A DNA stretch of 64,000 nt from Ancistrus triradiatus (Eukaryota > Chordata > Actinopteri > Siluriformes > Loricariidae). The translations under genes were made by a program, and so were the position numbers. Where the stretch lies: NCBI GenBank assembly GCA_025084515.1, contig JAJAGP010001344.1, positions 139,243 through 203,242 on the forward strand. The letters run 5' to 3'. Shown here one piece after another: positions 12,466 to 24,128 of the stretch (positions within the stretch are counted from its first letter, which is position 1; every line of letters starts with the position of its first letter). The notes under the pieces were generated by a model. It saw nothing but the letters and a program-made list of their open reading frames with translations. It was not told the DNA's origin and did not search any database.

Positions 12466-13054
12466 CACCACGTTATTCCATGAACCCATAATTCTGAATT
12501 TACTCAGCTACATGCATACACCCACACAATCTGCAGATGGAGTTTTAAATTAAGTCTGCTATGCTTTATAACTGGTCTCATGAACTACAGTTTGGTTATG
12601 ACAGAGCATTTCATTGTTTCATGGGAATTTGCAAGCTTTACAAATAATTGTGATCTTGCATGTACGTTACATTTGTGATAATTATATGGACACCAAAACA
12701 CACATTTGTATAGCTGATAAGGTACTTGACTGTTGACCAGAAGGGGAAGGATTTTAAGCCTCAGTACAACCAAACTTCCACTGTTGGGGTACACAGTAAA
12801 GATGTAAGATACATAATGCATTTCACTTGTTATATTTCCAATGTATTTATTTATTTTCAGTTGATTTTTAAAGTTCATTGCTGTAGCAAGTAAAAATGCA
12901 GTTATAAAAGAGCACCTAACGATACCCATAAAAATAAAAGAGCATCATGATATTGATATACTGTATATTGTGATATTGATTAGAATCATAGCATCCAGCC
13001 TCTTATAGGACTTCTGCTAAACAGGGTTTTCATTATCGTTTTCCTGTGTCTCAG

Positions 13055-13189
13055 GGATGATACCTTCTCAGACACACTGAGTCAGAAGGCCGACAGTGAG
13101 GCCAGCAGCGGGCATGGTGGGGATGAGAAGTGCTCCAGCAGAGATCTGGCTTCTCCTACAGACAGGCACTCTGAAGCTTACATCAGCAG
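13055..13189 (+). CDS. srgap1: srgap1 tail exon
   Basis: The first exon after the SH3. It follows a TTTTCCTGTGTCTCAG acceptor; its first base completes the Met codon of the SH3 exon, then it reads DDTFSDTLSQKADSEASSG, a recognisable srGAP1 signature immediately C-terminal to VVQDM. The text continues with a Ser-rich segment and SPTDRHSEAYIS. It ends after two bases of a Ser codon at donor GTAAGG (13190) and joins in frame to 18169. This segment is characteristic of srGAP1 and differs from the srGAP2 tail, so it is the main support for the paralogue call. The product is low-complexity and presumably disordered. Confidence 0.92.
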
Positions 13190-14687
13190 GTAAGGGAACA
13201 CAAGCATTCCCACAATCACATGATGCTTACTCACTACAACTCCCAGTGTACCTATCTCCATCTCCCAATATAGCAAGCTGCAACTTCAAGAGTCAGTACA
13301 ACCTTCATTCAATATTGATACACATTGAATACAAAGCCACTTAGAACTCGGAACAAGTTCCATTTGCAATATTTATACAAATAACTCCCTGTGCTTAATA
13401 CACTCACACTGCAGAAAGTGAAGGACCAGGATAGACGTCATCTTATCTCATGCCATCCAAACAGTGTATTTTTAGGTTTGTTTTTTTGTTTTTTATTATG
13501 AAGGGATCTACCAAGTTTAAAACGTAATACTGCTCAAGTCATGATTTTTTTGGCTTTGAAAAGGCAGATGTTGCTCAAAAGATGATAATCTGCAAACTGT
13601 GTCAGTTGCCATTAAAGACAGTTCAACAGCTAACTTATTTCAACATCTGTAAACTAACCTCCATAATATGGAGATAATGACAAACTTCAGTAGTCAGCGA
13701 TCCACTACAGGCTTAAACCAACCAAGGTACTAACATAAAAACACACTCAGCAACCTTTTCGGAATCATTCGGCAAAAAAGCCCCATACAACAAGAAAAGC
13801 AACAGATGGCAAGGCATGTCACAAGTACTGTCACCAATTGTAAAAGTGCTATTTCAGGCAATTGAGAGAGATGGGTTCAAACATAGACTGTATATCACTC
13901 TTGACACCCATTGTGGAAATTTTGAAGCCACCAAGATGGCAGCCTGGGCGCTGACATATTGGGTGCGCTTGCGCAGTAGATGCAAATTGCAGCCAGAGCA
14001 AGCGCAGTAGAGACTGTAGGCGGGAGGTAATCTCCGCCCAAACCCCTGAACACTCTCGAAAGGATACGCCCACCTCTCGGTTTTATGCCGGGGACGTTAA
14101 ATTTCAGCGCGCAGCATGGCACAAGTTAGCCAAACTATGCCATTTCTCAAAATTTTGATATACATTGTGCCATATTCTGCTGAATTGAATTGAGTTCTTG
14201 TATGTAAACAGAACTCTTGTCTAGACGCTGCATTTCACGTGAACTGTGAGCACCCACGTCGCAGCATGTCAGGTGGACCAACTGTTTTTGTACAGTGTCA
14301 GCATATAAATCACAGGCGTTGTCCTTACACGATGAATGATTCAAATGTGCAGTAAAGAACAAGAGTTCTGAAATAACTCAGTGTATGCCTGGCTTAAGAG
14401 TGTGTTCACGTCCTGCGATCCATCAGAATGAGCTGTCAGTCAATACAGCCATAGTTATCACCTAATCGCCACACCTCTTTAAGTATCACCAGATAACCTC
14501 CACAGACCCATTCATCATAAATTGACACAAACCAATTCATCGCTTATAGAATTGACAGAATACAGTTGCCAGACAAAATTGTCGGATCTGTAGTTTGAAA
14601 TGAAAACTTGCCTCCTGAGCTGTTCACTTACATGGGAATGGGTGGGGTTAAAAGTTGTACTGCAGCCAGTCACTAGAGGGCATCATT

Positions 14688-14861
14688 TACATTTACAGCA
14701 TTTAGGAGACACCCTTATCCAGAGTTTTACAATCCAAGCAATTGTGGGTTAAGAGTCTTGCTCAAGGACCCAACAGTGGCAGCTTGGCAGAGGTGGGATT
14801 TGAACCCTGAACTTTGTGGTCCGGAGTCCAGTACCTTAACCGCTAGGCTACCACGGTCCCA
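14688..14861 (-). mobile_element. tRNA-derived SINE, reverse copy
   Basis: The same SINE family, inverted. The tail TTTACATTTACAGCATTTAG is followed by the body and ends at the complement of the A box (CCTTAACCGCTAGGCTACCA). A small internal deletion removes part of the CGACTTACAATTG segment. Confidence 0.85.
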
Positions 14862-15934
14862 GGGGAATCAGACATGCAGTGGCTTCACTTTCATCCTCTG
14901 ACTTATTTATTTATATATAGTCTGTGGGTTTAAAGAACTTTTGAATACTTTAGACCCAAGATATACACTGCCAAAGAATCATCTAATTATCGTCATCGAC
15001 AAAATCTAACTAATGAGTAGGGTCTGATTTTAGAAATGACATTAGCGTGTACTCGAGTCGTTGATTCCATTAGCAGTTTATGTAAAATGGACATTACATA
15101 TGAGCTTCTTCCTGCACCCTTCAGTCATCCTCGTGCTATAGTACCCTTGGGACTTGCAACAGTATTAACTCGCTTCTAAATAAGTTATTGCATTAGGGCT
15201 TTGTTTAGATTTATTCCTCTCTAAGTGCATTTAGGAACATGCTGCCTTCAGGAAAACAGGATCCTGCTGTCTAATACATTGCAGTGAACATACAGTATAC
15301 ATCAAATCTTAACATGTGAATTGTCTTTAACAATTATTAAAATGTTTATTGGTAGAAACTTGTGTAGTTGAGTAAGTTGGATGCATTTTATTTCAATAAT
15401 AGCTTTGGATGCATTTCTCGCTCCATGCTACAGTACGATATTTGTTATGAAGGTATGCACCACATTGTGTCTGTTCACACAAGTCTGTGGTCTGATAATG
15501 TTATTAGTGTGTTGCGCAAGCACTATTGTTCTTTTATTTTTATTTTTCCACCTGATTTTCGGTTCGCATCTCCTCCTACAGTTTTCGAGATATCGACACG
15601 GGACAAACACCAAAACGTCCGGCATGTTCCGGAGAAGTGTGCTTGTTCATAGCTAAGAGAAATGTTGTTGCATTTGCACGCTACACTCGCATTTGTGCGA
15701 AAAAAATTCCCATTCACTTGCATGGGATTTTTTTTAAAAACTGCCGTCACTCGGTCAAATTTGACCTACAAACACGAAACTCGGCATGCTCGGACCTGGG
15801 TTCACCAACAACCCTCACGTCAAGTTTCGCACGGATTGCACTCTTTGAACACTTTCTATCATTCTTTAAAAATCACTCCATTCATTCTCTATGCCACTAC
15901 TTACAGTGGCACACTCTAGCCTTGACTTTTTCAC

Positions 15935-16475
15935 TGAACAAACGTGTCTAAAACCCTGATGCTTTCACCTAGAAACTCCATTTGAACTGCAAATGGTAGA
16001 GAGACTTCCCCTTCATAATTCATCAAAAGATTGCATCGCTAAACAAATTATTTTTCGAGTTATGACGATTTGTTCGAGACTAGGGACTAAAACTTCCCTC
16101 ATTGACAGCCATGTTAATTTTCGGAACTACGAGGCGGCTTTATCCAAAGTTTCATTTGTGTTTAACCTGTCATAACTTTGAGGCACATCATTTTAGATCA
16201 TAGCGATCAGCAAGGGGTCCTCCCTCATACAAACTTTTCAGATAATTGATTGGTTACATATGTTTCGAGTTATGACCATTTGTTTGAGAGGTCCAATTGC
16301 TTAAAACTGACATTGTACACATACATTCAGTCACTTTTTCGCGGAACAAACGTGTGTAAAATCATTATACTTTCACCTAGAAACTCCATTTAAACTTCAA
16401 ATGGTAGAGCTACTTCCCCTTCATGACACATCCAAATATCTCGTCGTTCAACAAATTATTTTTCGAGTTACCATG
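15935..16475. repeat. Unclassified repeat with ~140 bp internal direct duplication
   Basis: The block at about 15935-16075 recurs at about 16337-16475. Both contain GAACAAACGTGT, TTTCACCTAGAAACTCCATT, CAAATGGTAGAG, TTCCCCTTCAT and ACAAATTATTTTTCGAGTTA in the same order. A third related TTTCGAGTTATGACCATTTG lies at 16263. Nothing in it looks like a transposase or a tRNA-derived head. Confidence 0.65.
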
Positions 16476-18168
16476 GAAAGGGTTTCATTTAACAGGAGGG
16501 CATTGTCAAGTGTTAAGTTGAGGACTTTTATGCCGTCTTAATGTGTTTGCAACCATCAGCTTTGTTCTGCAGAGGTATGGTTGAAACAATCTAAAGTACA
16601 AAACTAATTCTGGTTTGTTTAACACTTTCTTGTTTACTACATGATTCCATATGTGTTCCCTCATACTTTTGATGTCTTCACTATTAATCTACAATGTAGA
16701 AAACATTAAAAAATAAGGCAAAACACTGGGTCAGAAGGTGTGTCCAAACTTTTCACTGGTACTGTATGTACCTGCACAGCCTCTGGTACAGTATTTTTTA
16801 AAAACCCAAAGCTTTATGCAGTGTCAGTGTGAGCAGACTGAATCCTGAGCAACATTTGGCTGGTGTTGCACATCTTATAAGCAACGAGATGGTGATGATG
16901 AGCAGGTCTTACCACTCAGGTGAATTACACTGAAACTGCGCTCCGTAGTGCACGAACCATGTGTGGATCATGGGACAGTTGCATATTAGTTTCTATTTGA
17001 GAGTTAGTTTCTATTTGTGGTGGAAAGCTGACACACTGTAAAGGCGGAAAAAAACAGCTTTGCGGAGGAAAAAGGAAAAAAAAACCTTTGGAACGCAGCC
17101 ACCACAGTTAAAGGAACTTGTTTCTCACAGCTTCTTGCAGTTTCTCCACGCTTCACAGTCAGTTCGGTGCCCTCTTCTGCATTGCCTGTTTACATCATAA
17201 ATACGACAGGAAATATGTTGCGCTGTCACATAAAGACAGTTTCTAATTCATAAATGCGTTTGTGAGTATATGAGAGAGGGAGAGGGAGAGAGTGTGCAAC
17301 CTTGTGAGGTGAGGAGGGGCTGAGTGAATGCATGTGTCGCATGTAGTTTAACATTGAAATGATTTTACCCATTTTAAATGGTAAAAAAATAGTAAATCAG
17401 TATCTAGCAGTCAGTGTTGATGTTGCATAAATTAATGTATGGGAATCACATGCAGTATATTGCTCATGTATGCATATGCCATAAAGCATTCCTAAGCAAG
17501 GTATATAATATTGGCTTTCAGACAAACTTCAGATCCCACAATGTGCAGAATGCATCGTGGGCGTTAAGCAACACATACCTGTACAGTGTCTGGATTTTTG
17601 TTTTATTTTAGGGATTTTCCAGCTTCTTTCAAAATTGATAGTTCTAGTTGGGTTTGCTCATACAGGCAGCTACTGTTTCTCTAGGAAGTATTGGAAGTCT
17701 CATGAGAGCTTGTGCTGTTTCTCCTGCGTGCAGACTGGAATGTAAACCCTAGTTTAGCGGACTGCATGACTACGTTGGTACAGTATAGACTTCCCTCTGC
17801 TGGTCAAAATATGTAATGAAACTGTTTTTGTCCATAAATAAACTGCACTAGTACCACGAGTGGGGCCCAGGTTTCTCTAAAAGTAAAAGGGCTGTCAAAG
17901 TAAACTGTGGGTAATTTTCTTACAGTTGTAAATGTAATTTAAATGACCTAACTGGAAAGCCAATAGTTTCACCTGGAATCAAAGTGTACTTCAGAGTAAA
18001 ATAAAAAAACCGTAGGAATTGCTTTGTCATAGTTTACATTGAGCCAGACAAATAGAGTTATCAAAAAGATTATCCAAAGGTCATTTGTAGCTAGAGAAAG
18101 CAGAGCAGGGGTAAAACCCAGCCAAACAGAGTTTGTTTCTGTATTGATTTGTCTCTGCCCCCACACAG

Positions 18169-18505
18169 CCGTCACAGGAAGAGAAGTGACCCGCCGAACC
18201 GCAAGCCCCCGGCACGTCCCGGTGACTCCCACTGCATGATCCATCCGTCTCAGAGCCATGGGAATCATGGTAACCCAGGCATGGGCTCACCTATATTGGG
18301 CCACTACAGCCCCCGAGAAGTGGTGCGCAGCCGGGGTCCCATGGTTACAGACAGTCCAGAAAGACGTAGACGCACTGGGCACGGGAGTCTCACCAACATC
18401 AGCCGGCATGAGTCTCTGAAGAAGCTGGAGAGCCCCCCGCTGCGCCGGTCCACCTCTTCAGGCCAGTACATGGCCAAAGGCCTGGACCCGGAGAGCATCG
18501 CACAG
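18169..18505 (+). CDS. srgap1: srgap1 large tail exon
   Basis: A 337 nt exon. Its first base completes a Ser codon, and it then encodes a basic and proline-rich start (RHRKRSDPPNRKPPARPGDS), a His/Gly/Pro stretch, the conserved DSPERRRRTGHGSLTNISRH block with its SLKKLESPPLRRSTSSGQY continuation, and LDPESIAQ at the end. The DSPERRRR and HGSLTNISRH segments are strongly srGAP1-like; serines in this kind of basic context are plausible phosphorylation sites (inference). It ends on a codon boundary at donor GTCAGC (18506). Reading past that donor would give 20 unrelated residues and a stop at 18563; I consider this an intronic continuation rather than the real C terminus. Confidence 0.92.
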
Positions 18506-18744
18506 GTCAGCGTGAGGCGAGCGACGGCACCCCTCACTCCACGTGCTGCAGGCCCTGCCCTGTAACACAGTCAGTGACTGCCTCCTGCTCCTAACATCTA
18601 CATCCTACATCTAAATGTCTAGTAATATTAATGGATGTGTCATAATTATGAAGATGGTTTATTTCTATCTATAAAGAAATGCTTTAATGAATCACAGGTG
18701 GTAAATGTCTTCAAAATTATGACACAGGTCCATTTGTATATACA

Positions 18745-19443
18745 GTACTGTGCAAAAGTCTTAGGCTTATTCTGCTTATGCTTTATATAGGTTTTAGTGG
18801 TCACTGCCCTTTGTAGTTTGTCGTATACAATTATAGGCTGTAGTCCATTTGTTTTTCTACATAATTTGCTAGTTCTCTTTACTCTCTGATCACTTCTCTA
18901 ATGGTCAGGACCCCCACTGTTAGTGTATGCTGAGCTGTGGATCACACACAGCAGTGCTGCTGGAGTTTCAAAACACTATTCACCGACTGTCCACTTTATT
19001 AAAGACATTCACCATTTTGCTCCACCTTATAGATGCTAAGTCAGAGCCAGTAGCTCATCTGTTGCTGTACAGTTTGTGTCATCTTCTAATCCTTCCTCAG
19101 TGCTCACAGGATGCTGGTGGCCGGACATTTTTGGCTAGGTGACTGTATTAAGTCCAGCAGTGAGGCTGAGGTGTTTAAAAACTCCAGCAGCAGTGCTGTG
19201 TCTGATCCACTCTTATCAAGTCACCACACACTAACACACCACCACAGTGTCACTACAGTACTGAGAATGATCCACTACCCAAATAATACCTGATTTGTGG
19301 GGATCCAGTAGGGGTCCTGACCTTTAGTACAGTCTGTCATTGTAGAAAAACAATGTGCAGTGATCATTAAATCCTAAATAAAGAACAAGCAGAATATAAG
19401 CTGAAACAAATGGAATGACTAACATTTTTGCACAGACCTGTAC
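18745..19443. mobile_element. MITE with GTGCAAAAGTC termini
   Basis: The left end is CAGTACTGTGCAAAAGTCTT and the right end is the inverse of TACAGGTCTGTGCAAAAATG, giving imperfect inverted termini about 700 bp apart. The interior holds a fish-type palindromic text around AGCAGTGCTGCTGGAGTTTC and ACTCCAGCAGCAGTGCTGTG. No open frame of note. The same termini occur at 22540. Confidence 0.6.
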
Positions 19444-19539
19444 ATATTACAGATATTAATAATGATTTCCTGCTTGGAGACACACATGCTGAGTCTCTAA
19501 TATTATGTACATTCAGCCATGTTCTTGTGTGCGCTCATA

Positions 19540-19700
19540 TTATATATACACACTTTATTAGGTACACCTGTTCAACTGCTCCTTAACGCAAATATCTAGT
19601 CAGTCAATCACACGGCAGCAACGCTGTGCATGTAGGCATGTAGACATGGTCAAGACGACCTGCTGCAGTTCAGTAAACCAGACACCTCCTAAAAGGGGAA
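19540..19700 (+). mobile_element. Tc1 5' end fragment (TTATTAGGTACACCT lineage)
   Basis: It starts ACTTTATTAGGTACACCTGT and continues into the text GACCTGCTGCAGTTCAGTAA shared with the copies at 26155 and 36412-38617. It is truncated before the transposase. Confidence 0.65.
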
Positions 19701-19769
19701 ACTCCACCCATATGTAACAGATGTCACACGGTTATATCAATAAAATACGTTATCACTGAATGCAACCAA

Positions 19770-19953
19770 TACATTTACATTTAGCAGACGCCCTTATCCA
19801 GAGTGACTTACAATTGGTACAGTCTTACAATCCACGCAGTTGTGGGTCTTGCTCAAGGACCCAACAGTGGTAGCTTGGCAGAGGTGGGATTTGAACCCTG
19901 GACCTTCTGATCCATAGTCCAGTACCTTACCCACTAGGCTACCACAGTCCCAC
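19770..19953 (-). mobile_element. tRNA-derived SINE, reverse copy
   Basis: An inverted copy with a shortened tail, a full body and an A-box complement ending in GGCTACCACAGTCCCA. Confidence 0.85.
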
Positions 19954-20413
19954 AATACACCAGAATTAGAGAGAGTCTGAGAATACCCAGAAATATCCCA
20001 AGTAACCAAAGTCTTAAGCATCTTACACACACAGGCCCAATCAAAGCCCAACTCTGAGATCACCTGAGCAGTAGTAAAAATGATCAACTTAAAAAGAATT
20101 ATCCCAAAGAAACCAACTGCCATGAATGTTACCGTGTGGCCATGGTATAAAATGCCATACAAACAAACAAACAAGCCCAGGAATCAAACTCTTATACAGC
20201 TGTGCTCATTCCAGTGCAGCAGCAGATTATATCACATTAAGACACTTTGTTGCCGTGGTGCATAATAGTCTCTAATAAAATGTTTTACATTGCAAAGGTG
20301 TGGTTCTGATAGTCGTGGCAATTTGGCAGCCTTTCTTCGACTTTGGCATAGATAAGGCATGATGAAAATAATGCGACTGAATTATTATGAATTATTATAA
20401 TAAATATGTAGTA

Positions 20414-21190
20414 CAGTGATACCTCGGTTCTCGACCACCTCTGAACTTGTCGAATGCGGTTCTCGCTGCATTTTGACTAGAGAAATTTTCCTCGGTTCTC
20501 GTCGTTTGCTCGGTACTCCGCACACTTGCTCAAGCTTGAATGAGTCAAGCCGCGTGACTGGTTTCAACCGAAACTCGATTCATGATTCACGAGTACTTGG
20601 TGCACAGTGATTCAGATTCACAATAGCCCTCAGGGAAGATCTCAGCTATTTTACTTTATTTTTACATCTAAAGTACTATATTCGTAGTGCAAATGACTCT
20701 CCATAGGTCCTAAAAAGGTTCTTTTATAAGAGCCAACCGAAAGCAAAACAGGAATTGAATGCTCCAGAACACAGGCTGCAGTTAGCTTAGTAGTTCTGAG
20801 TTCCCCAAGGGAGTAAGTATTGCTTTTACTTTTCACTTTCAGTCCACTACTCACTAAATTACAAATGATTTTGGCGAACTGGAGGTTAATGCAAGTGTTC
20901 TAAACATCAACTTACTTATCATTACTTATCATAGTATCCTTTTGCTATCTCTGCTATGATGCACTACAGACCTTTCTACCAAACACTCGTTAAACTCCTC
21001 AGTCCATGATTTCAGAACATATCCCAATGTAAATCAGGGAGCACCTGTACAGTAATGCCTTATAAAGTGTGGATTTTCTGGGGGTCTAGAAAGGAGTAAT
21101 TCAATTTCCATTATTCCTTATGGGACAGATTTGCTCTGTATTTGTCCTTTTCAGTTATTGACCAGTTTTCTGGGACTAATTAATGACGAG
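20414..21190 (+). mobile_element. Interspersed DNA element, forward copy
   Basis: It starts CAGTGATACCTCGGTTCTCG and ends near a TTATTCCTTATGGGACAGAT / TAATGACGAGAACC segment. A second copy in the opposite orientation occupies about 61466-62336, where the end reads GTTCGAGAATCGAAGTACCA. Both share ATTCAGATTC, GTGCACCAAGTAC-type and CTATCTCTGCTATGATGCAC segments. No transposase is visible. Confidence 0.6.
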
Positions 21191-21757
21191 AACCACATTC
21201 TGTTGAATTTTATATTATCCACTCGTATGGTTTGGAAGGGCTCTTTAATGGAAAACCTATTTCTCTAGGGTCAAATACGAGGAAGCAAAAAAACACAGAC
21301 AAAATAGTAATGAGCTTACACAAGCTGTAATTGGCACTTAGCTATTAGCTACATTGCGAACACACAAATAACCATTTGGATGGGGATATCTGGTGCAGTG
21401 TGTGCTGTAATACAATCCTCTATTGTGGACATACTGTGGATGTTATGACTCCACATTTGAGGTTTCATTATGTAGAGCTGATGCAGTTTGATGGGCAGTA
21501 GAGAGTCTGGGTGGGTGGTGTGTGGGTTTTCTGGAGTCTGGCCAACAGTGCTGTATGATATGCTCTCACTCTTGGTGGACTCTTATTAGCAGATCAGTAA
21601 CGAAAGATTGAGATGCTAATGACACAATCTAGGACGACTTATTTTTATATGACCTCTCCACATTAAGGTGACCAGCAGAATAATGAGAAGTGTGATTTAT
21701 TCTATGTTGACATGACATGAGTCATGTTCCGTCTTGCTGATTGTTTCTTCTCTCTAG

Positions 21758-22102
21758 GACATAGAGGAGACCATGAACACGGCTCTGAACGAGCTCCGTG
21801 AGCTGGAGAGACAGAGCTCGGTTAAGCACGCCCCTGACGTGGTGCTGGACACGCTCGAGCAGATGAAGACCACAGCCTGCAGCTCCAGTGAGTCCCTGAA
21901 TCGTATACCGCTCCGTCGCAGCACCAGCTCGTCCAGTGACGCCATGACCACCTTCAAACCCGCCGTGACCCCGCGCATGGGCGTGCAACTCAAGCCCCCC
22001 GCCCTCCGACCCAAGCCCATGGTGGCTCTGCCCAAATCGGGTACAGCTCAAGCTTCGATGCCACAGTCCCAGGATCCGCTTGACAAGTCCTGCACTATGT
22101 GA
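21758..22102 (+). CDS. srgap1: srgap1 terminal coding exon
   Basis: The last coding exon. It begins on a codon boundary after TTCTCTCTAG with the conserved coiled segment DIEETMNTALNELRELERQS and continues KHAPDVVLDTLEQMK. A Ser-rich region follows, then RRSTSSSSD, TFKPAVTPRMGVQLKPPALR and a final DKSCTM before TGA at 22100-22102. The PPALRPKP stretch is a proline-rich motif and the SCTM end matches the srGAP1 C terminus. Joined to the three upstream exons it gives an uninterrupted frame from the SH3 to the stop. Confidence 0.94.
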   Translation, partial: DIEETMNTALNELRELERQSSVKHAPDVVLDTLEQMKTTACSSSESLNRIPLRRSTSSSSDAMTTFKPAVTPRMGVQLKPPALRPKPMVALPKSGTAQASMPQSQDPLDKSCTM

Positions 22103-22539
22103 GCGGACGCCAGGAATGATCGTAGAAATGGTACTTTGTAGATGATTTAAAGCCTTTTAAAGGTAATTCTGGCTCTCATCAGTGAAATGACTTGCTCTAC
22201 ATCATCTCAGATTTACTTAAAGAAGACCTGAACTAAAGACCGTACAGAATGAGAGCTGAACTCACCAGATTGGAATCCAGGTGTAGCAGGGAGAAGGATG
22301 TTTACACTTCTATACATGTACTAATAATAGCCTCACAAGTCAACGACAGACTGTTTCGAACACAGCCACGCCCGTGCGTGGACAACCATTTAGGGCGTGT
22401 TTACCTGTTTAAACGATTTGAAGCTCAGCCATGAAATGTGAACGTTTTGCTTCTTGATCCATGTCGAAAAATAATGCAGCATATATTAAGCAGCTCACAC
22501 CCGATAACAGGATAGACTAGTTAGGTCTCTGTATGACTG

Positions 22540-23003
22540 CAGTACTGTGCAAAAGTCTTAGGCCACCATTAGATTTGTTGTAATAACAATGGTATAATGA
22601 CCATATGCAATTATTTCTCAGGCTCTTTATTAATGACACGACCAGAAAATAAAGGGAATATGTACACAGGAAATTTAGAATAACAAAATTTTCAGAGCAA
22701 AATGGCTTTTGCAGACAAAAGTCAGTATTTAGTGTAGCCTCCTTGAAAAAGTGATTTCTTGGCTGCTACCCCACAAATCTGTAGAAGGGTCAACTTGGCA
22801 TCCTGATGAAGCTGCCAGATGCTGCTTGCCGCCTGCCACTGCAGCCTATAGTAGCTGTTTATTTAGTTCGCATTTTTAATACTGCATGCACATTTTCTCT
22901 ATTTTCTGGTTGTATTCTAATAAAGAGACCGAGAAATAATTATATATGGTCATTATAGCATTGTTAGAACAACAAACCTAATGATGGCCTAAGATTTTCA
23001 CCC
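22540..23003. mobile_element. MITE with ~80 bp inverted termini in srgap1 3' UTR
   Basis: The left arm (GTGCAAAAGTCTTAGGCCAC, then ATTAGATTTGTTGT and TATAATGACCATAT) pairs with the right arm at about 22920-23000 over some 80 bp with a few mismatches. About 300 bp of unrelated sequence lies between. In an RNA the arms would form a long hairpin. Confidence 0.75.
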
Positions 23004-23697
23004 AACATTTCAGGCTGCTACGATAGCAAAGCAAGCAACAAATCACAAAGGCTTCCCATGTGGTAAGAACAACTTGGTGATCAGAGTTTACAGCTAATAG
23101 CGGACTGCTAAATGTGAAGAAACCAGAAACAAAGTGGGGTCTGTTTTTTCTGCGTTTACAGTTGTGGGAAATGCGTTGGAATGTCTCTGTCCCTTTCAAA
23201 CTTCAAATGCTTATCGTCGTACCAGTTTCACCAGGAATTTCACAGCCTACTCACATCCTTCACGCCTTAATACAGTTGCCATAAAGATCTGCTACACATG
23301 ATCCTACAAACACTTGAGTTAGTTCACGAGCTGTGCTGTAGGCCAGCGCTGTTGCTTCACAGCTTCAGAGACTTTAGGTTTGATTCCCAGCCCACCCACC
23401 ACATGTATGGAGTTCTTTCCACATCTCCATGGATTTTGCATCCATGGAGCATTAGATCAGCATTAGATCGGTTGGCATCTCTCAAGCGTCCCAGCACAGG
23501 CATGCCCTGTTTGGAGGCTGGTCTATATTCCTCCTTGCTTAGAATAGAGATTGTGCATGTGCCAGGGTGCATCAAAGGACTAGGATAATTGGGCAGGACT
23601 GAATGGTGAGCAAAAATGGGATGGGGAGTCAGTAAGTTCATGCCAAAAATCCTCCTCAGCTTGAATAGCATAGAGGTCTTTCATTTCTCAATCGCTG

Positions 23698-24128
23698 TAC
23701 AGGTACTCCCTGTTTTATGATGACTTGGACTTTATGATGGAAATCACAAATAGTAATTACACATTCAGCAGAATTCTGAGGATTTCACTTTCAATACATT
23801 GTTCAATAAGTAACATTATATATTGAACACTTCTTTATAAAATAGGAGTTTTCTTAATGATTTTGCCCAACTGTAATTTCATGTAAGTGTTTTAAGCATG
23901 TTTAAGGTACGCCATGCACTACGATACTCTTCAGCACTCGATTTGGAACACAACCGTGTGGCCGGAGTGATGAAATGTAGTGAGGAAAAGCTATGGTCGC
24001 GGTCGTGTACAGTATTAAGCATGTGTAATCTAAACAGTATATATTAAACTCCTGGATTGATGATAAATTCAGCATACGATGGATTTGTCAGAACATATCC
24101 ATGTCTTAATTTGGGGAGTACCTGTATT
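23698..24128. mobile_element. Foldback element with ACAGGTACTCCC termini
   Basis: The left end TACAGGTACTCCCTGTTTTA and the right end (inverse of GGGGAGTACCTGTATTT) are complementary, and a second pair (ACAAATCCATCGTATGC-type against TATGATGGAAATC) extends the match. A similar TACAGGCGCTCCCTGATTTA text occurs at 61601 inside another repeat. Confidence 0.6.

Larger units (their letters stand above)
5711..13054 (+). other. srgap1: srgap1 intron between SH3 exon and next tail exon
   Basis: A 7.3 kb intron bounded by GTGAGT and TCTCAG. It is a repeat graveyard: a Tc1 copy, two SINEs in opposite orientation, a LINE 3' tail, a foldback element and a second Tc1 copy, listed separately. About 6860-8060, 9160-9520, 9700-10600 and 12500-13050 show no gene; 8280-8950 looks like degenerate repeat; about 10620-10690 and 12930-13000 share a GATATTG-rich repeat text that the insertions between them may have split. 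Confidence 0.75.
13190..18168 (+). other. srgap1: srgap1 intron
   Basis: A 5.0 kb intron (GTAAGG to CCCCACACAG). It contains an inverted SINE at 14688 and a block with internal direct repeats at about 15320-16480. I see no gene in 13200-14680 or 16500-18160; a short GAGA-rich stretch lies near 17270. Confidence 0.75.
18506..21757 (+). other. srgap1: srgap1 last intron
   Basis: A 3.25 kb intron between GTCAGC and TTCTCTCTAG. It is largely made of repeats: a foldback element (18745-19443), a Tc1 end (19540-19700), an inverted SINE (19770-19953) and a longer repeat beginning ACCTCGGTTCTCGA (about 20414-21190). The stretch 21200-21750 shows nothing recognisable. Confidence 0.75.

Noticed and set aside
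12585..12929. A 114-codon minus-strand frame
   Set aside because: No family resemblance; the region is AT-rich and next to degenerate repeats.
18149..18565. A 138-codon frame starting at ATG 18149 as an independent gene
   Set aside because: The first codons lie in the intron upstream of the acceptor at 18168, and the end lies past donor 18506. The real coding part is the srgap1 exon.
21722..22051. Minus-strand frames of 93-109 codons over the last srgap1 exon
   Set aside because: They are antisense shadows of a GC-rich coding exon whose sense frame matches srGAP1.
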